Assembly (NCBI RefSeq): GCF_032164335.1
Contig: NZ_CP134152.1
Coordinates: 4,774,001-4,838,000 of the forward strand
Source: Winslowiella toletana
Lineage (GTDB): Bacteria; Pseudomonadota; Gammaproteobacteria; Enterobacterales; Enterobacteriaceae
Reading direction: 5' to 3'
DNA length: 64,000 nt
Part shown: piece by piece, positions 1 through 8,903 of the stretch
Numbering within the stretch: the first letter of the stretch is position 1
How the letters are laid out: each line of letters starts with the position of its first letter
Position numbers and translations under genes: made by a program
The notes under the pieces: generated by a model
Database searches by the model: none
The model's input: only the letters and a program-made list of their open reading frames with translations
What the model was told of the DNA's origin: nothing

Positions 1-2
1 AA

Positions 3-635
3 CTGTCACTGGAAGTTGATGGCGAGCGCGTGCAGCGTGCTTACTCCTACGTCAATGCGCCCAGCGACGATAATCTTGAGTTTTACCTGGTCACAGTACC
101 GGAAGGTAAACTGAGCCCGCGGCTGCATGCCTTAACGCCAGGTGACGAGGTGATGATTACCAAAGACGCTGCGGGGTTCTTTGTGCTGGAAGAGGTGCCC
201 GAGTGTGAAACACTGTGGATGCTGGCGACCGGCACTGCCATCGGTCCCTACCTGTCTATTTTACAGGAAAGCAAAAATCTCGATCGCTTTAGCAATATCG
301 TGCTGGTGCATGCTGCGCGCTTCGCCGCCGATCTCAGCTACCTGCCGCTGATGCAACAATTACAGCAGCGCTATAACGGTAAACTGCATATTCAGACGGT
401 CGTCAGCCGTGAAGAGGTTGCCGGTTCGTTGACCGGCCGCGTGCCTGCGCTTATTGAGAGCGGGCAACTGGAAGCAGCAGTGGGTTTGACGATGGATGCT
501 GAAACCAGTCATATAATGCTGTGCGGTAATCCTCAGATGGTGCGTGACACCCAGCAGTTGCTGAAAGAGTCACGCCAGATGCGCAAACATCTGCGCCGCA
601 AACCTGGCCATATGACCAGTGAACACTACTGGTAA
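3..635 (+). CDS. fpr: Ferredoxin/flavodoxin-NADP+ reductase, 3' part
   Basis: FAD-dependent enzyme that moves electrons between NADPH and flavodoxin or ferredoxin. The window opens inside the gene: the reading frame is open from base 3 and 210 codons plus stop are visible, so roughly the first 38 residues of the usual 248 are missing. Visible marks are the FAD-binding RAYSY segment near the start, the NADP-binding ATGTAIGPYLS loop, the CGNPQMVRD motif and the family's C-terminal HYW. An internal GTG at 30 is not the start, because the homologous sequence continues upstream of it. The 3' end overlaps the convergent yiiR by 10 bases. Confidence 0.96.
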   Translation: MSLEVDGERVQRAYSYVNAPSDDNLEFYLVTVPEGKLSPRLHALTPGDEVMITKDAAGFFVLEEVPECETLWMLATGTAIGPYLSILQESKNLDRFSNIVLVHAARFAADLSYLPLMQQLQQRYNGKLHIQTVVSREEVAGSLTGRVPALIESGQLEAAVGLTMDAETSHIMLCGNPQMVRDTQQLLKESRQMRKHLRRKPGHMTSEHYW

Positions 636-1063
636 TCAGGTTTACCAAAATAGTTTACCGGCCGTGCTTCGCTGCCAAAACGATTCTCACCCGCGGTGCC
701 GGTGAATACCCCGAGATCGAGTAGCATCATCACAAAGATTAGCGTGGGTACAAACCGGCCCAGTGCCCACTGCCATGTGCCGTTAAACATCGTCCAGTTA
801 CCGGCCAGCAGCATCCACGCCAGGATCATCAGCAATGCCCACCAGCCCTTTTTATTGCGGTCATGCAAACGCTTGACCATCACTGCACTGGCAGGCCACA
901 GCAGGCAGACCACGCAGAAGGCCGCCATTTGCGTATCAACCCAGTTATTACCCGCCAGCGTGAACAACACCACCATTGCGACAAGCCACACACCCTGCCA
1001 AATCCAGAAATCGCGCCGGCTAAGACGGCCACGATATGAAAAGCACCATTGTTGTAAGGTCAT
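626..1063 (-). CDS. yiiR: DUF805 family inner-membrane protein YiiR
   Basis: A 145-residue membrane protein of unknown function. It shows the DUF805 layout: N-terminal SYRGRLSRRDFW, then about four hydrophobic segments, and a charged KRLHDRNKKGWW loop between segments two and three that is typical of this family. Identity with YiiR rests on family, length and position, since fpr-yiiR-yiiQ-tpiA is also the E. coli order. It is convergent with fpr, with a 10-base overlap, and its start faces yiiQ. Confidence 0.88.
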   Translation of the reverse strand: MTLQQWCFSYRGRLSRRDFWIWQGVWLVAMVVLFTLAGNNWVDTQMAAFCVVCLLWPASAVMVKRLHDRNKKGWWALLMILAWMLLAGNWTMFNGTWQWALGRFVPTLIFVMMLLDLGVFTGTAGENRFGSEARPVNYFGKPDYQ

Positions 1064-1165
1064 TAAAAAGTCCCGAGAAGCATGAATTATTGGCCGCAGC
1101 TTTTGACTTTGGCGGGTAAAAACCGTTTTAATCGTTGCCTGAGTTTACTGGTTAGGGCCAACAAA

Positions 1166-1756
1166 ATGAAGAAAGCCGCAGGTGCCGCGTTACTATATGG
1201 CTGTTTATTATTGCATCCGGCCTGGGCCGATCCCGAACCGCAGGATCGCACCGAACATATGCCAACTGCCCCTTACCTGCTGGCAGGCTCACCCACCTTC
1301 GATATGACTATCGCCCAGTTTCGTGAACAATATAATACGGCAAACCCCGATCTGCCGATCAGTGAATACCGCGCCATCGAAGATCGCGATGACAAAAGTA
1401 ACCTGACGCGCGCCGCCAGCAAAATTAACGAAAATCTTTACAGCTCAACCGCGCTGGAACACGGCACCGGAAAGATTAAAACTATTCAGATCACCTGGTT
1501 GCCAATTCAGGGGCCGGAAGAAAAGAGCGCACACGATAAAGCATTGGCCTATATGGCAGCAATGCTGCGCTTTTTCGAGCCGGGAATATCCGCCGAGGAT
1601 GCAGCTAAACGCCTGAATAATTTACTGAACAAAGGTAAGGGATCGCGTTACTTTACCCAGACGGAAGGCGCACTGCGCTTTGTCATCGCAGATAACGGTG
1701 AAAAAGGGCTGACGTTTGCCGTTGAGCCAATAAAACTGGCGCTGGCAACCCCTTAA
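1166..1756 (+). CDS. yiiQ: DUF1454 family periplasmic protein YiiQ
   Basis: Secreted protein of unknown function, recognised by position next to tpiA and by its DUF1454-like sequence. I chose ATG 1166 because it begins with a clean signal peptide (MKKAAGAALLYGCLLLHPAWA, cleavage expected after AWA) and gives 196 residues. An in-frame ATG at 1082 would add 28 residues and bury the signal peptide. No strong ribosome site is visible for either start. The mature part is soluble, with no cysteine motif and no recognisable catalytic site. Confidence 0.85.
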   Translation: MKKAAGAALLYGCLLLHPAWADPEPQDRTEHMPTAPYLLAGSPTFDMTIAQFREQYNTANPDLPISEYRAIEDRDDKSNLTRAASKINENLYSSTALEHGTGKIKTIQITWLPIQGPEEKSAHDKALAYMAAMLRFFEPGISAEDAAKRLNNLLNKGKGSRYFTQTEGALRFVIADNGEKGLTFAVEPIKLALATP

Positions 1757-1877
1757 CAGCTCGGGCAAATATGACGAAAAGCAAAGCCTTTAGGGGTTTT
1801 GATCTCTATACTGTCTGCAGACCTCACTGCTGAAAAGCAGTGCTATTTAAAGTATCACGTTAAGCGTGGAGGATATG

Positions 1878-2642
1878 ATGCGACATCCATTAGTGATGGG
1901 TAACTGGAAACTGAACGGCAACAAACACATGGTCAACGAGTTGATCGAGGCTCTGCGTAAAGAGCTCAGCACTGTTGATGGCTGCGGCGTTGCTATCGCC
2001 CCACCGGTGATGTATCTGGATCAGGCTAAACACGCCATTTCCGGCAGCCACATTGCTCTGGGCGCACAGAACGTTGACGTAAATCTGTCAGGCGCGTTCA
2101 CCGGTGAAGTTTCAGCGGATATGCTGAAAGATATCGGCGCAAAATACATCATCATCGGCCATTCTGAGCGTCGTACTTATCACCATGAGAGCGATGAGTT
2201 TATCGCTAAGAAGTTTGCCGTGCTGAAGGCTGCTGGTCTGATTCCAGTGCTGTGCATCGGTGAAACTGAAGCAGAGAACGAAGCGGGTAAAACCGAAGAA
2301 GTCTGTGCACGCCAGCTTGATGCGGTACTGGAAACTCAGGGTGCAGCAGCATTCGAAGGCGTAGTTGTTGCTTATGAGCCAGTTTGGGCAATCGGCACCG
2401 GTAAATCTGCCACGCCTGCACAGGCACAAGCGGTTCACAAATTTATCCGTGACCATATCGCCAAAAAAGATGCTGCTATCGCTAACCAGGTGATCATTCA
2501 GTACGGCGGTTCTGTAAACGATAAAAATGCCGCTGAACTGTTTACCCAGCCGGATATTGACGGCGCGCTGGTTGGCGGTGCGTCGCTGAAAGCTGATGCC
2601 TTTGCGGTTATCGTGAAAGCAGCAGCCGAAGCCAAAAAGTAA
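1878..2642 (+). CDS. tpiA: Triosephosphate isomerase
   Basis: Interconverts dihydroxyacetone phosphate and glyceraldehyde 3-phosphate in glycolysis (cytosolic TIM barrel). The 254 residues match the family length. Visible active-site parts are N9 and K11 in GNWKLNG, the catalytic histidine in IIGHSERR (about residue 95), the catalytic glutamate in [11 protein letters not shown] (about residue 167), and the phosphate-binding YGGSV and GGASL loops. ATG 1878 starts [10 protein letters not shown] as in other enterobacteria. A GGAGG site at 1868-1872 supports it, although ATG 1875 directly upstream is also possible. Confidence 0.98.
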   Translation: MRHPLVMGNWKLNGNKHMVNELIEALRKELSTVDGCGVAIAPPVMYLDQAKHAISGSHIALGAQNVDVNLSGAFTGEVSADMLKDIGAKYIIIGHSERRTYHHESDEFIAKKFAVLKAAGLIPVLCIGETEAENEAGKTEEVCARQLDAVLETQGAAAFEGVVVAYEPVWAIGTGKSATPAQAQAVHKFIRDHIAKKDAAIANQVIIQYGGSVNDKNAAELFTQPDIDGALVGGASLKADAFAVIVKAAAEAKK

Positions 2643-2654
2643 TATCTGATTGCA

Positions 2655-2708
2655 CGGGCGGTTTTCTCGCCGCCCGCATGAATGCTTTGCACCGTGCAAA
2701 GCATTCAT
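2655..2708. terminator. Double hairpin between convergent tpiA and cdh
   Basis: Two stem-loops lie in the 68 bases between tpiA and cdh. The first pairs 2655-2661 with 2670-2676 (CGGGCGG/CCGCCCG). The second pairs 2678-2691 with 2695-2708, a perfect 14-base stem around a CCG loop. Neither is followed by a run of T on either strand, so they may stabilise 3' ends or act together as a weak bidirectional terminator rather than a textbook intrinsic terminator. Confidence 0.5.
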
Positions 2709-2710
2709 TC

Positions 2711-3469
2711 CTACAGAATCTTACAGCTATGATCCTGTATCTCCTCAGCCGATGCCCGGTTTAACTTAAGCCAGTTACGTTCGATCGCCATCAGTGCCAG
2801 ACGACCGTCCGGTAACATCGCCAGCGCCAGCCCATATTTACCCATTTGCCCAGCCGCACCCGGTACTTCCCCGGCTAAACGGATAAACACACTCTGTTGC
2901 GCCAGCTGCTCACGGGTCAGCGTTCTGATCAAATAAACGTGGTTCAGTATTTTCTCTGACTGCCACTGCTCATCCAGCGCCGGAGCCAGCCGATCAAGCT
3001 GCTGGCGCACATCAGGACGCAGACAGGAAATATGGATATGCAGCTGATTTTGCGTCCGCCCATACTCAGAATTTATCGCCAGAGAAATCGCGCTGTCTGG
3101 CACCGGCGCACCGCGCTTTCTCGCCATTAAATCGCGCTGCTGCCAGGAGTAATAAAAGAAGTTTGCGGTCTGATGATTAAGCACCAGCGGACTTTCGATA
3201 CCGGTGATTCTGGCTACCGGCATTAACAAGTATTGCAGCGGACCGTTGCGATCTTTAAAAGTCACATAGCCCTGGCTGATATCGACATGCTCGCAGGGGG
3301 CGGGAATACCCTTCTGTTGCAGGCCTGGCACACACTGCTGGCTGACAATCTGCCACAGCGCATCACTGTTTTTATGGAAACTGAAGGCGGCAATTGCCAG
3401 CCCCACCACCAGCGCGGCGATCAGCAGCATCACTACAGTAACCGCGCGGTCTCTTCCTTGCATCTGCAT
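2711..3469 (-). CDS. cdh: CDP-diacylglycerol pyrophosphatase
   Basis: Membrane-anchored hydrolase that splits CDP-diacylglycerol into CMP and phosphatidate. The 252 residues include one N-terminal membrane anchor (about residues 9-28), the LQYLLMP segment, and a QLHIHISC motif with the HxH pair typical of this HIT-like family. The C-terminus NRASAEEIQDH is strongly conserved. I chose ATG 3469 because AGGT lies just upstream on the minus strand and the length then equals the E. coli protein (251). A longer frame from 3556 runs through the terminator hairpin and is not credible. Confidence 0.93.
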   Translation of the reverse strand: MQMQGRDRAVTVVMLLIAALVVGLAIAAFSFHKNSDALWQIVSQQCVPGLQQKGIPAPCEHVDISQGYVTFKDRNGPLQYLLMPVARITGIESPLVLNHQTANFFYYSWQQRDLMARKRGAPVPDSAISLAINSEYGRTQNQLHIHISCLRPDVRQQLDRLAPALDEQWQSEKILNHVYLIRTLTREQLAQQSVFIRLAGEVPGAAGQMGKYGLALAMLPDGRLALMAIERNWLKLNRASAEEIQDHSCKIL

Positions 3470-3536
3470 TAACCTGATTTGAGAGTCTGCGCAGATAGTC
3501 GCTGAACCAACGATAAAAGTCACGTAACCGACAGGC

Positions 3537-3570
3537 AAAAAAAGAGCGACAATCAATGTCGCTCTTTTTT
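3537..3570 (-). terminator. Intrinsic terminator of sbp
   Basis: An 11-base stem (3541-3551 with 3557-3567) around loop ATCAA. It has seven T on the minus-strand side (A run 3537-3543) and a T run on the plus side, so it can work in both directions. It lies directly after the sbp stop codon and before the cdh start. Confidence 0.85.
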
Positions 3571-3577
3571 AGATTGG

Positions 3578-4567
3578 TCAGCGCTTCATTATCTGGTCGT
3601 AGCTGCCGCCTTCGGCAAAGTGGGTTTTTTGCGCGTTGGTCCAGCCACCAAACTTATTATCAATAGTAAACAGCTTCACCGGCTGGAAGGTGCTGGCAAA
3701 TTTCTTCGCCACTTCAGCATCACGCGGACGATAATAGTTTTGCGCAGCAATCTCCTGCCCCTGTGGCGAATAGAGATACTTCAGATATTCATCGGCAACT
3801 TTGCGTGAATCACGCTCGTCGACCACTCTGTCCACTACAGAAACGGTTGGCTCAGCCAGAATGGATTCGCTCGGCGTAACAATTTCAAACTTATCTTTCC
3901 CTAACTTGTTCACCGCCAGGTAAGCTTCATTCTCCCAGGCAATCAGCACATCGCCAATACCGCGCTCCACGAAGGTATTGGTGGCACCGCGTGCGCCGGA
4001 ATCCTGTACCTCAACATTTTTAAACAGCGCTTTGACGAACTCCTGCGCTTTCGCCTGATCGCCATTATTCTGATCCAGCGCGTAGCCCCATGCCGCCAGA
4101 TAGTTCCAGCGTGCGCCGCCAGAGGTTTTCGGATTTGGTGTAATCACCGCCACGCCCGGCTTAACCAAATCTGGCCAGTCGTGGATCTGTTTTGGATTGC
4201 CTTTACGCACCAGGAATACGATGGTTGAAGTGTAAGGGGCAGAGTTGTCCGGCAGGCGTTTAATCCAGTTTTTATCAATGCGGCCGCGTTCAGCAATCGC
4301 GTCGACATCGGAAGCCAGCGCCAGGGTGACCACATCGGCTTTAATACCGTTAATCACCGAAGTTGCTTGCTTGCCGGAACCACCGTGGGACTGACGAATC
4401 ACCACATTATCACCGGTCTCTTGCTTGTAGTGTGCGCTGAACGCTTTGTTGTACTGCTCGTACAGTTCACGCGTTGGATCGTAGGACACATTCAACAGCT
4501 GAATATCTTTTGCCAGCACGCTGGTTGAGGCCAGTAACAGGGTAAATCCCACACTCCACTTATTCAT
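3578..4567 (-). CDS. sbp: Periplasmic sulfate-binding protein
   Basis: Binds sulfate (and thiosulfate) in the periplasm and delivers it to the CysTWA ABC importer. The 329 residues start with a signal peptide, [19 protein letters not shown], followed by [17 protein letters not shown]. Sulfate-loop sequences [27 protein letters not shown] and [11 protein letters not shown] are all present, as in the SBP/CysP family. The ATG at 4567 has a GGGAGAG site upstream; a frame from 4609 would bury the signal peptide. Position next to pfkA and cdh fits sbp rather than cysP, which sits with cysTWA. Confidence 0.95.
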   Translation of the reverse strand: MNKWSVGFTLLLASTSVLAKDIQLLNVSYDPTRELYEQYNKAFSAHYKQETGDNVVIRQSHGGSGKQATSVINGIKADVVTLALASDVDAIAERGRIDKNWIKRLPDNSAPYTSTIVFLVRKGNPKQIHDWPDLVKPGVAVITPNPKTSGGARWNYLAAWGYALDQNNGDQAKAQEFVKALFKNVEVQDSGARGATNTFVERGIGDVLIAWENEAYLAVNKLGKDKFEIVTPSESILAEPTVSVVDRVVDERDSRKVADEYLKYLYSPQGQEIAAQNYYRPRDAEVAKKFASTFQPVKLFTIDNKFGGWTNAQKTHFAEGGSYDQIMKR

Positions 4568-4677
4568 CGCACACTCTCCCAAAGTTGTTATGCCAGAAGC
4601 GTGACACAAACCATTGCGCGACTTAAAGAATTAAAAAGTAGCTTTTATAACCCAAGAGAATAAGAGAGTGCATAAGA

Positions 4678-4699
4678 AAGGCGCTGAACCCAGCGCCTT
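4678..4699 (-). terminator. Terminator hairpin of pfkA
   Basis: A 9-base stem AAGGCGCTG (4678-4686) paired with CAGCGCCTT (4691-4699) with loop AACC. On the minus strand it is followed by a weak T-rich stretch. It sits 16 bases after the pfkA stop codon. Confidence 0.65.
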
Positions 4700-4715
4700 G
4701 AAAGAAAGGTGTTAA

Positions 4716-5678
4716 TCAGTAGAGCTTTTTCGCGGTATCCAGCCAGTCGCCTTTAAACGGACGCTTCATATTTTCAATTGCGTCAATGATGTCGTGGTGC
4801 ACCATTTTTTCATTCTGAATACCGACGCAGCGACCACCATAACCCTGCAGCAGCAGTTCGATAGAGTAAGCACCCATACGTGAAGCCAGAATACGGTCAT
4901 AAGCTACCGGCGCACCGCCGCGCTGGATATGCCCCAGCACCGTTGCGCGGGTTTCACGCTTGGTTTCCGTCTCAATATACTTCGCTAACTCATCGATATC
5001 GCAGATATGCTCGGTAATCGCCACAATGGCATGCTTCTTACCTTTGGCGATCCCCGCTTTTATCTCTTCCACCAACTCTTCACGGGTGTAAGGGATTTCT
5101 GGCAACACGATAAATTCGCAACCACCGGCAATCGCCGCCGCCAGCGTCAAATCACCGCAGTAGCGCCCCATCACTTCAACGATAGAGATACGCTGGTGAG
5201 AAGAGGAAGTGTCACGCAGGCGGTCAATCGCTTCCACCACGGTTTCCAGCGCGGTGAAATAGCCGATGGTATAGTCGGTTCCTGCAACGTCATTGTCGAT
5301 GGTGCCTGGCAGACCGATACAAGGGAAGCCCATTTCAGTCAGACGCTTAGCACCCATATATGAGCCGTCGCCACCGATAACCACCAGCGCGTCAATACCA
5401 CGCTTCTTCATGTTTTCAATCGCTACCGCACGCACATCTTCGTTGCGGAAGTCAGGAAAACGCGCCGAACCAAGGAAGGTGCCGCCACGGTTAATCATGT
5501 CGGAGACGCTGTAGCGATCCAGGTTAATCATCCGGTCTTCATACAAACCCAGATAGCCATCATAAATACCAAAAACTTCAAGTCCTTCACTCAGTGCGGC
5601 GCGGACAACCCCACGAATAGCTGCGTTCATCCCTGGGGCGTCGCCGCCACTTGTCAGTACACCGATTTTTTTGATCAT
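4716..5678 (-). CDS. pfkA: 6-phosphofructokinase isozyme I
   Basis: Phosphorylates fructose 6-phosphate with ATP, the committed step of glycolysis. It has 320 residues, exactly the usual length. [13 protein letters not shown] near the start and GGDGSYMGA bind [15 protein letters not shown] carries the catalytic aspartate (about residue 127), and [11 protein letters not shown] and GHIQRGG are substrate and allosteric segments. It stands alone on the minus strand, between its own promoter region with a probable Cra site and a terminator. Confidence 0.98.
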   Translation of the reverse strand: MIKKIGVLTSGGDAPGMNAAIRGVVRAALSEGLEVFGIYDGYLGLYEDRMINLDRYSVSDMINRGGTFLGSARFPDFRNEDVRAVAIENMKKRGIDALVVIGGDGSYMGAKRLTEMGFPCIGLPGTIDNDVAGTDYTIGYFTALETVVEAIDRLRDTSSSHQRISIVEVMGRYCGDLTLAAAIAGGCEFIVLPEIPYTREELVEEIKAGIAKGKKHAIVAITEHICDIDELAKYIETETKRETRATVLGHIQRGGAPVAYDRILASRMGAYSIELLLQGYGGRCVGIQNEKMVHHDIIDAIENMKRPFKGDWLDTAKKLY

Positions 5679-5798
5679 GACAACCTCTGAACTTGTTGAT
5701 ACAAAATGATGAATTCAGTGCGCCGAATGGGCCACGACGCCTAAAACAGAAATTGAGCCGAAGACTAATAATGACACATAGTATATCAAACACTTCAG

Positions 5799-5814
5799 GC
5801 TGAATTGATTCAGG
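5799..5814 (-). promoter_or_regulatory. Probable Cra (FruR) operator upstream of pfkA
   Basis: GCTGAATTGATTCAGG closely matches the known Cra consensus (TGAA-C/T-G-ATTCA core, half-site GCTGAA). It lies about 120 bases before pfkA, a gene that Cra represses in E. coli. A possible -10 box TATACT (minus strand, 5780-5785) lies just downstream of it. The match is seen in the sequence; binding is inferred. Confidence 0.7.
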
Positions 5815-5893
5815 TCAGACAAGTTTCCGCAAAATTTTTTGCTAACGGATAATCTTTGAACCTTCTGACTGCTATCTGGTTAATTTTATTACA

Positions 5894-6796
5894 TTATAAT
5901 TCAAAAAAACCCTGACGATCAGCAGGAACCACGGAACAGGGATCCTGATGGATAATAATATCCGCACCGGGGAATCTTAACAGCAATGCCTGCTCAATTT
6001 GCTCAGCAACCCGATGCGCCTGTACCAGCGGTAAGTGATCGTCCATCTCAAGGTGCAGCTGAATAAAGCGCGTCGGGCCTGACTGACGAGTACGCAAATC
6101 ATGTGCACCGCGCACGCCGGGCCAGGCAGTGACAATATCAATAATATCGTCGCGCTCACTGTCCGGTAAGGCGCGATCCAGCAATGACTGAACCGCTTCA
6201 TAGCCCATTCGTAGCGCGCAATAGAGTATCCAGACGCCGATACCCAGTGCGAACAGGGCATCCGCGCGTGAAAAACCATACCAGCTTAGTGCCAGCGCCA
6301 GCAATATCGCGCCGTTCATCACCACATCCGATTGATAGTGCAGCATATCGGCCCGAATTGCCTGGCTGCGCGTTTTGCGCACCACCCAGCGTTGAAAGGC
6401 GACCAGAAACAGCGTGGAAATAAGTGCGATAACCGTAACGATAATTCCAACCAGCGGTGCGTGCATCGTGCCAGGGCTGGCAAGGTGCTGCAGGCCGGTC
6501 AGAAACAGGAACAGCGCCGATCCAGAAATAAACATACTCTGCGCCAGTGCCGCCAGCGACTCGGCTTTGCCATGTCCAAAAGTATGTTCCGCATCGGCCG
6601 GTTGCAGGGAGTAGCGCACCACTAACAGGTTGGTCAGCGAGGCGGCGATATCGACCAGAGAATCTACCAGCGCGGCCAGCACGCTGACCGATCCGGTATG
6701 CCACCAGGCGAAAATTTTAATAATCAGCAACAGCGAGGCCAATACCGTTGCCGCGATAGCCGCCGCATTAACCAGGCGCGCGTATTGAGGATCCAT
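5894..6796 (-). CDS. fieF: Cation-efflux pump FieF (YiiP), CDF family
   Basis: Inner-membrane proton antiporter exporting ferrous iron and zinc. The 300 residues equal the family length. There are six hydrophobic segments. The metal-site aspartates lie in [14 protein letters not shown] (segment II) and [10 protein letters not shown] (segment V). The [14 protein letters not shown] loop is present, and the cytoplasmic tail has the LRTRQSG and [10 protein letters not shown] segments. ATG 6796 is preferred because a GGAGGAG site precedes it by seven bases; an upstream in-frame start at 6811 would sit on that site. Confidence 0.95.
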   Translation of the reverse strand: MDPQYARLVNAAAIAATVLASLLLIIKIFAWWHTGSVSVLAALVDSLVDIAASLTNLLVVRYSLQPADAEHTFGHGKAESLAALAQSMFISGSALFLFLTGLQHLASPGTMHAPLVGIIVTVIALISTLFLVAFQRWVVRKTRSQAIRADMLHYQSDVVMNGAILLALALSWYGFSRADALFALGIGVWILYCALRMGYEAVQSLLDRALPDSERDDIIDIVTAWPGVRGAHDLRTRQSGPTRFIQLHLEMDDHLPLVQAHRVAEQIEQALLLRFPGADIIIHQDPCSVVPADRQGFFEL

Positions 6797-7131
6797 ACTG
6801 TGCTCCTCCAAAGTTGGAGTGTAAGTATACTTAAATTAAAGCAAAAAAAAGTATGCCTGCATCAATGAGCATACGGAAAAAATCCTGGCCGCTATTAATT
6901 TTTTCATTTTAAAACAATAGGTTAATTATTGTTCACTTCTGCATATTTTCCCAGTCGATATAAAAGCTGCCAGCCGTGGGTTTTGCCTTGTCTTCCCTGG
7001 TATCCTCTAACTCGCTAATATCCAAGTCTCAAAATAACCCAATACTATCAGTCATCTAAATAGCAAACTTATATTTAGTTAATTAATAATTAACAAGGCA
7101 ATAACACCACTAACCTTATTTGGGAGGGGCC
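6797..7131. promoter_or_regulatory. AT-rich divergent intergenic region, fieF / mig-14-like
   Basis: There are 335 bases without a gene. Near fieF lies a perfect 12-base palindrome TAAGTATACTTA (6822-6833) that overlaps a possible -10 box. Near the plus-strand gene lies a perfect inverted repeat GTTAATTA-A-TAATTAAC (7078-7094), about 40 bases before the start. Both could be regulator sites. The stretch is clearly richer in A and T than the neighbouring core genes, which suggests acquired DNA. No convincing PhoP box with exact 11-base spacing was found. Confidence 0.45.
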
Positions 7132-8031
7132 GTGTATATAAGGAAATTTATGGGCTGGGAGGATTGCTCAATCAGTGATTACACGCAGTGTTGCAATCAA
7201 TTTGGCTATAACTCTGAGTCATCAGCCAGGTTTTTAACGTTCTTTTTAAATAATGGGGCTGCTTTAAAGTTTCTTGCTTACAGGCGTAAAGGCGAGTTGT
7301 CAGGCGCTGTGTGCCTGGATAATGGATGGATTGCCAACGACTATAAGAACCCAAAGATGCAAACCGGCGGCATGCCGCTACCCGCCTTCTGCGTGATCCC
7401 ACCTTTCAAAGAAAACGTGCAGTGCGTCGCCCCTTTCAAGTCTAAAAGCCTCAGCGCGCATACTCGAAACTTCAGAAACGCTTCCTTTAACCTTTTCTCC
7501 CGGCGGCAGGTAGCCTATTCACGTTGCCTGAGAGAAGGATTCTCTAAAAAGGTCCGTTACAACAGAAACCGCGAAGTGAGAAACTTTCTTGAGTCTGGCG
7601 GCGAGTTTGTCGATGTGGGTGATATCAGTTCAGCATTTTTGCATGATTCTTATCATCAACTGTTTGCGAAAAGAAGACAAAAACAGGTGAAGCTCTGCGA
7701 GACGACAAAATCTTTTTTCTCAACTTACCATAATGATTTTTTTGGAAAAATAGCGTTATGGCGCGGTGATCCCGTCGGCGTGCAGCTGCTGATTACCTCC
7801 ACATCTAAGTTGGGTTTTTTTGTGGATTTTATCAATATCGGCTATGACACGGACATCAGGAACCACTCACTGGGCACCATTATGATGTGGAATAACCTTG
7901 TTAGCGCGCATGAGCATGCAGAGCGCGCAGCACTGCCGCTGCATTTTTCGTATGGAATGATGTCTGGTGAGTACAAATCAATGTGGTGTACACCACAAAA
8001 TACCGGCCGCATTGTCACATTGCTTGGCTAA
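7132..8031 (+). CDS. Mig-14-like protein (GNAT/FemX-like fold)
   Basis: Resembles the Mig-14 family, named for a Salmonella macrophage-induced gene that helps resist cationic antimicrobial peptides; members are thought to have an acyltransferase-like fold. Family-like stretches are NRNREVRNFLESGG (about 145-158), FFVDFINIGYD, NHSLGTIMMWNN and the C-terminal HFSYGMMSGEYKSMWC. Start is uncertain: GTG 7132 has GGGAGG four bases away, ATG 7150 has TAAGGA at good spacing, and TTG 7120 is also open. Codon use differs from its neighbours (AGA/AGG arginines), and it separates fieF from cpxP, which are adjacent in E. coli. Probably acquired. Assigned from remembered motifs only. Confidence 0.7.
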   Translation: MYIRKFMGWEDCSISDYTQCCNQFGYNSESSARFLTFFLNNGAALKFLAYRRKGELSGAVCLDNGWIANDYKNPKMQTGGMPLPAFCVIPPFKENVQCVAPFKSKSLSAHTRNFRNASFNLFSRRQVAYSRCLREGFSKKVRYNRNREVRNFLESGGEFVDVGDISSAFLHDSYHQLFAKRRQKQVKLCETTKSFFSTYHNDFFGKIALWRGDPVGVQLLITSTSKLGFFVDFINIGYDTDIRNHSLGTIMMWNNLVSAHEHAERAALPLHFSYGMMSGEYKSMWCTPQNTGRIVTLLG

Positions 8032-8161
8032 TCAGGGCGGGGGGCGGCACAGGGATAGTGCCAGATGATAAGTCTGCCCACATTACGTGCACACTGAAGG
8101 AAATTTAAAAGCGCATTAAAATGCTGACAGGTTTCAGGGCTGGTTTTTTTTCGTGAAAATC

Positions 8162-8191
8162 ATAAAAAAAAACCCCCTCATCATGAGGGGG
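8162..8191 (-). terminator. Intrinsic terminator of cpxP
   Basis: Stem CCCCCTCAT (8173-8181) pairs with ATGAGGGGG (8183-8191), with a three-base loop in practice. On the minus strand it is followed by nine or ten T. It lies 45 bases after the cpxP stop codon. Confidence 0.9.
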
Positions 8192-8236
8192 AAGACAGGG
8201 ATGGTGTCTATGGCAAGGAAAAACAGGGATACTATG

Positions 8237-8752
8237 TTACTGGTTACTGCCGGTACTTCTCACTGCCTGCAGCGGTGAAGCTTGCTGCATGTTCGTTAGC
8301 CTGCGCAATTCACTCATGCGCTGCTGGTGACGCTTTTGCAAAACGTCCTGCTGCTCTGGCGTTAGCAGGTGATACATCTGGTTACGTACGCGGGCCATTT
8401 CGACCTGCCTGGCAACCTGTGCCTGTGCTAACTTTTCTGCCTGAGCCTTGACGGCCGTTTCGTTAAATTTTTCTGCAATGACTAAGTCATGCATAGTTTC
8501 TAAATCACTAAGACTAATGGGAGAACGTTCATGGCGCGCTTGCTGCATCAGGTCTCGCATTTGCTGACGTTGTTGCTCTGTCAGATTGATGCCATCAAAC
8601 ATGTGAGTTTGCGAATTTTGCGCCATACTGCGATTCGTCAATCCATCATCCTGTTGATGCATCTCGTCAATCGTCGTTACGTCTGCTGCCCATGCGCTGG
8701 AGAGACTGACCACCATCGCTAAAGCCATGACGACGGCGCTTAAGTTGCGCAT
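8237..8752 (-). CDS. cpxP: Periplasmic Cpx accessory protein CpxP
   Basis: Periplasmic adaptor that restrains the sensor CpxA and hands misfolded proteins to DegP. It has 171 residues with a signal peptide ending in SSAWA, and the two LTxxQ motifs that define the CpxP/Spy family: LTEQQ at about 57-61 and LTPEQ at about 130-134. The protein is rich in Q, R and M helices as expected for the hook-shaped dimer. It is transcribed divergently from cpxRA. A GGAG site precedes ATG 8752. The shared spacer carries a CpxR box, so it should be the strongest Cpx target here. Confidence 0.93.
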   Translation of the reverse strand: MRNLSAVVMALAMVVSLSSAWAADVTTIDEMHQQDDGLTNRSMAQNSQTHMFDGINLTEQQRQQMRDLMQQARHERSPISLSDLETMHDLVIAEKFNETAVKAQAEKLAQAQVARQVEMARVRNQMYHLLTPEQQDVLQKRHQQRMSELRRLTNMQQASPLQAVRSTGSNQ

Positions 8753-8834
8753 CGTTCACTCCCGGTTACGTTTCCGTATTTCGATTCAACGAGGTCCAGT
8801 TTACGGAGATGGCTGCAAACTAGCGTCAGGGGGT

Positions 8835-8849
8835 GTAAAACTACGTAAA
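8835..8849. promoter_or_regulatory. CpxR box between cpxP and cpxR
   Basis: GTAAA-ACTAC-GTAAA is a perfect match to the CpxR consensus GTAAA-N5-GTAAA. It lies 55 bases before cpxR and 83 bases before cpxP, so phosphorylated CpxR can control both directions. One further TTTAC half-site is present at 8810-8814. Confidence 0.92.
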
Positions 8850-8903
8850 GCGATGGATTGACGCCATTGGATCAAGGTATTTTGCCTTCGGAGGGAAATA
8901 AAA

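Noticed and set aside
696-1085. 129-codon frame on the plus strand opposite yiiR
   Set aside because: It is the complement of the clear DUF805 membrane gene; hydrophobic codons on one strand create long open frames on the other.
6897-6950. Possible PhoP box (GGTTAA...TGTTCA) upstream of the mig-14-like gene
   Set aside because: The two half-sites are ten bases apart instead of eleven and each has mismatches. Not strong enough to report as a site.
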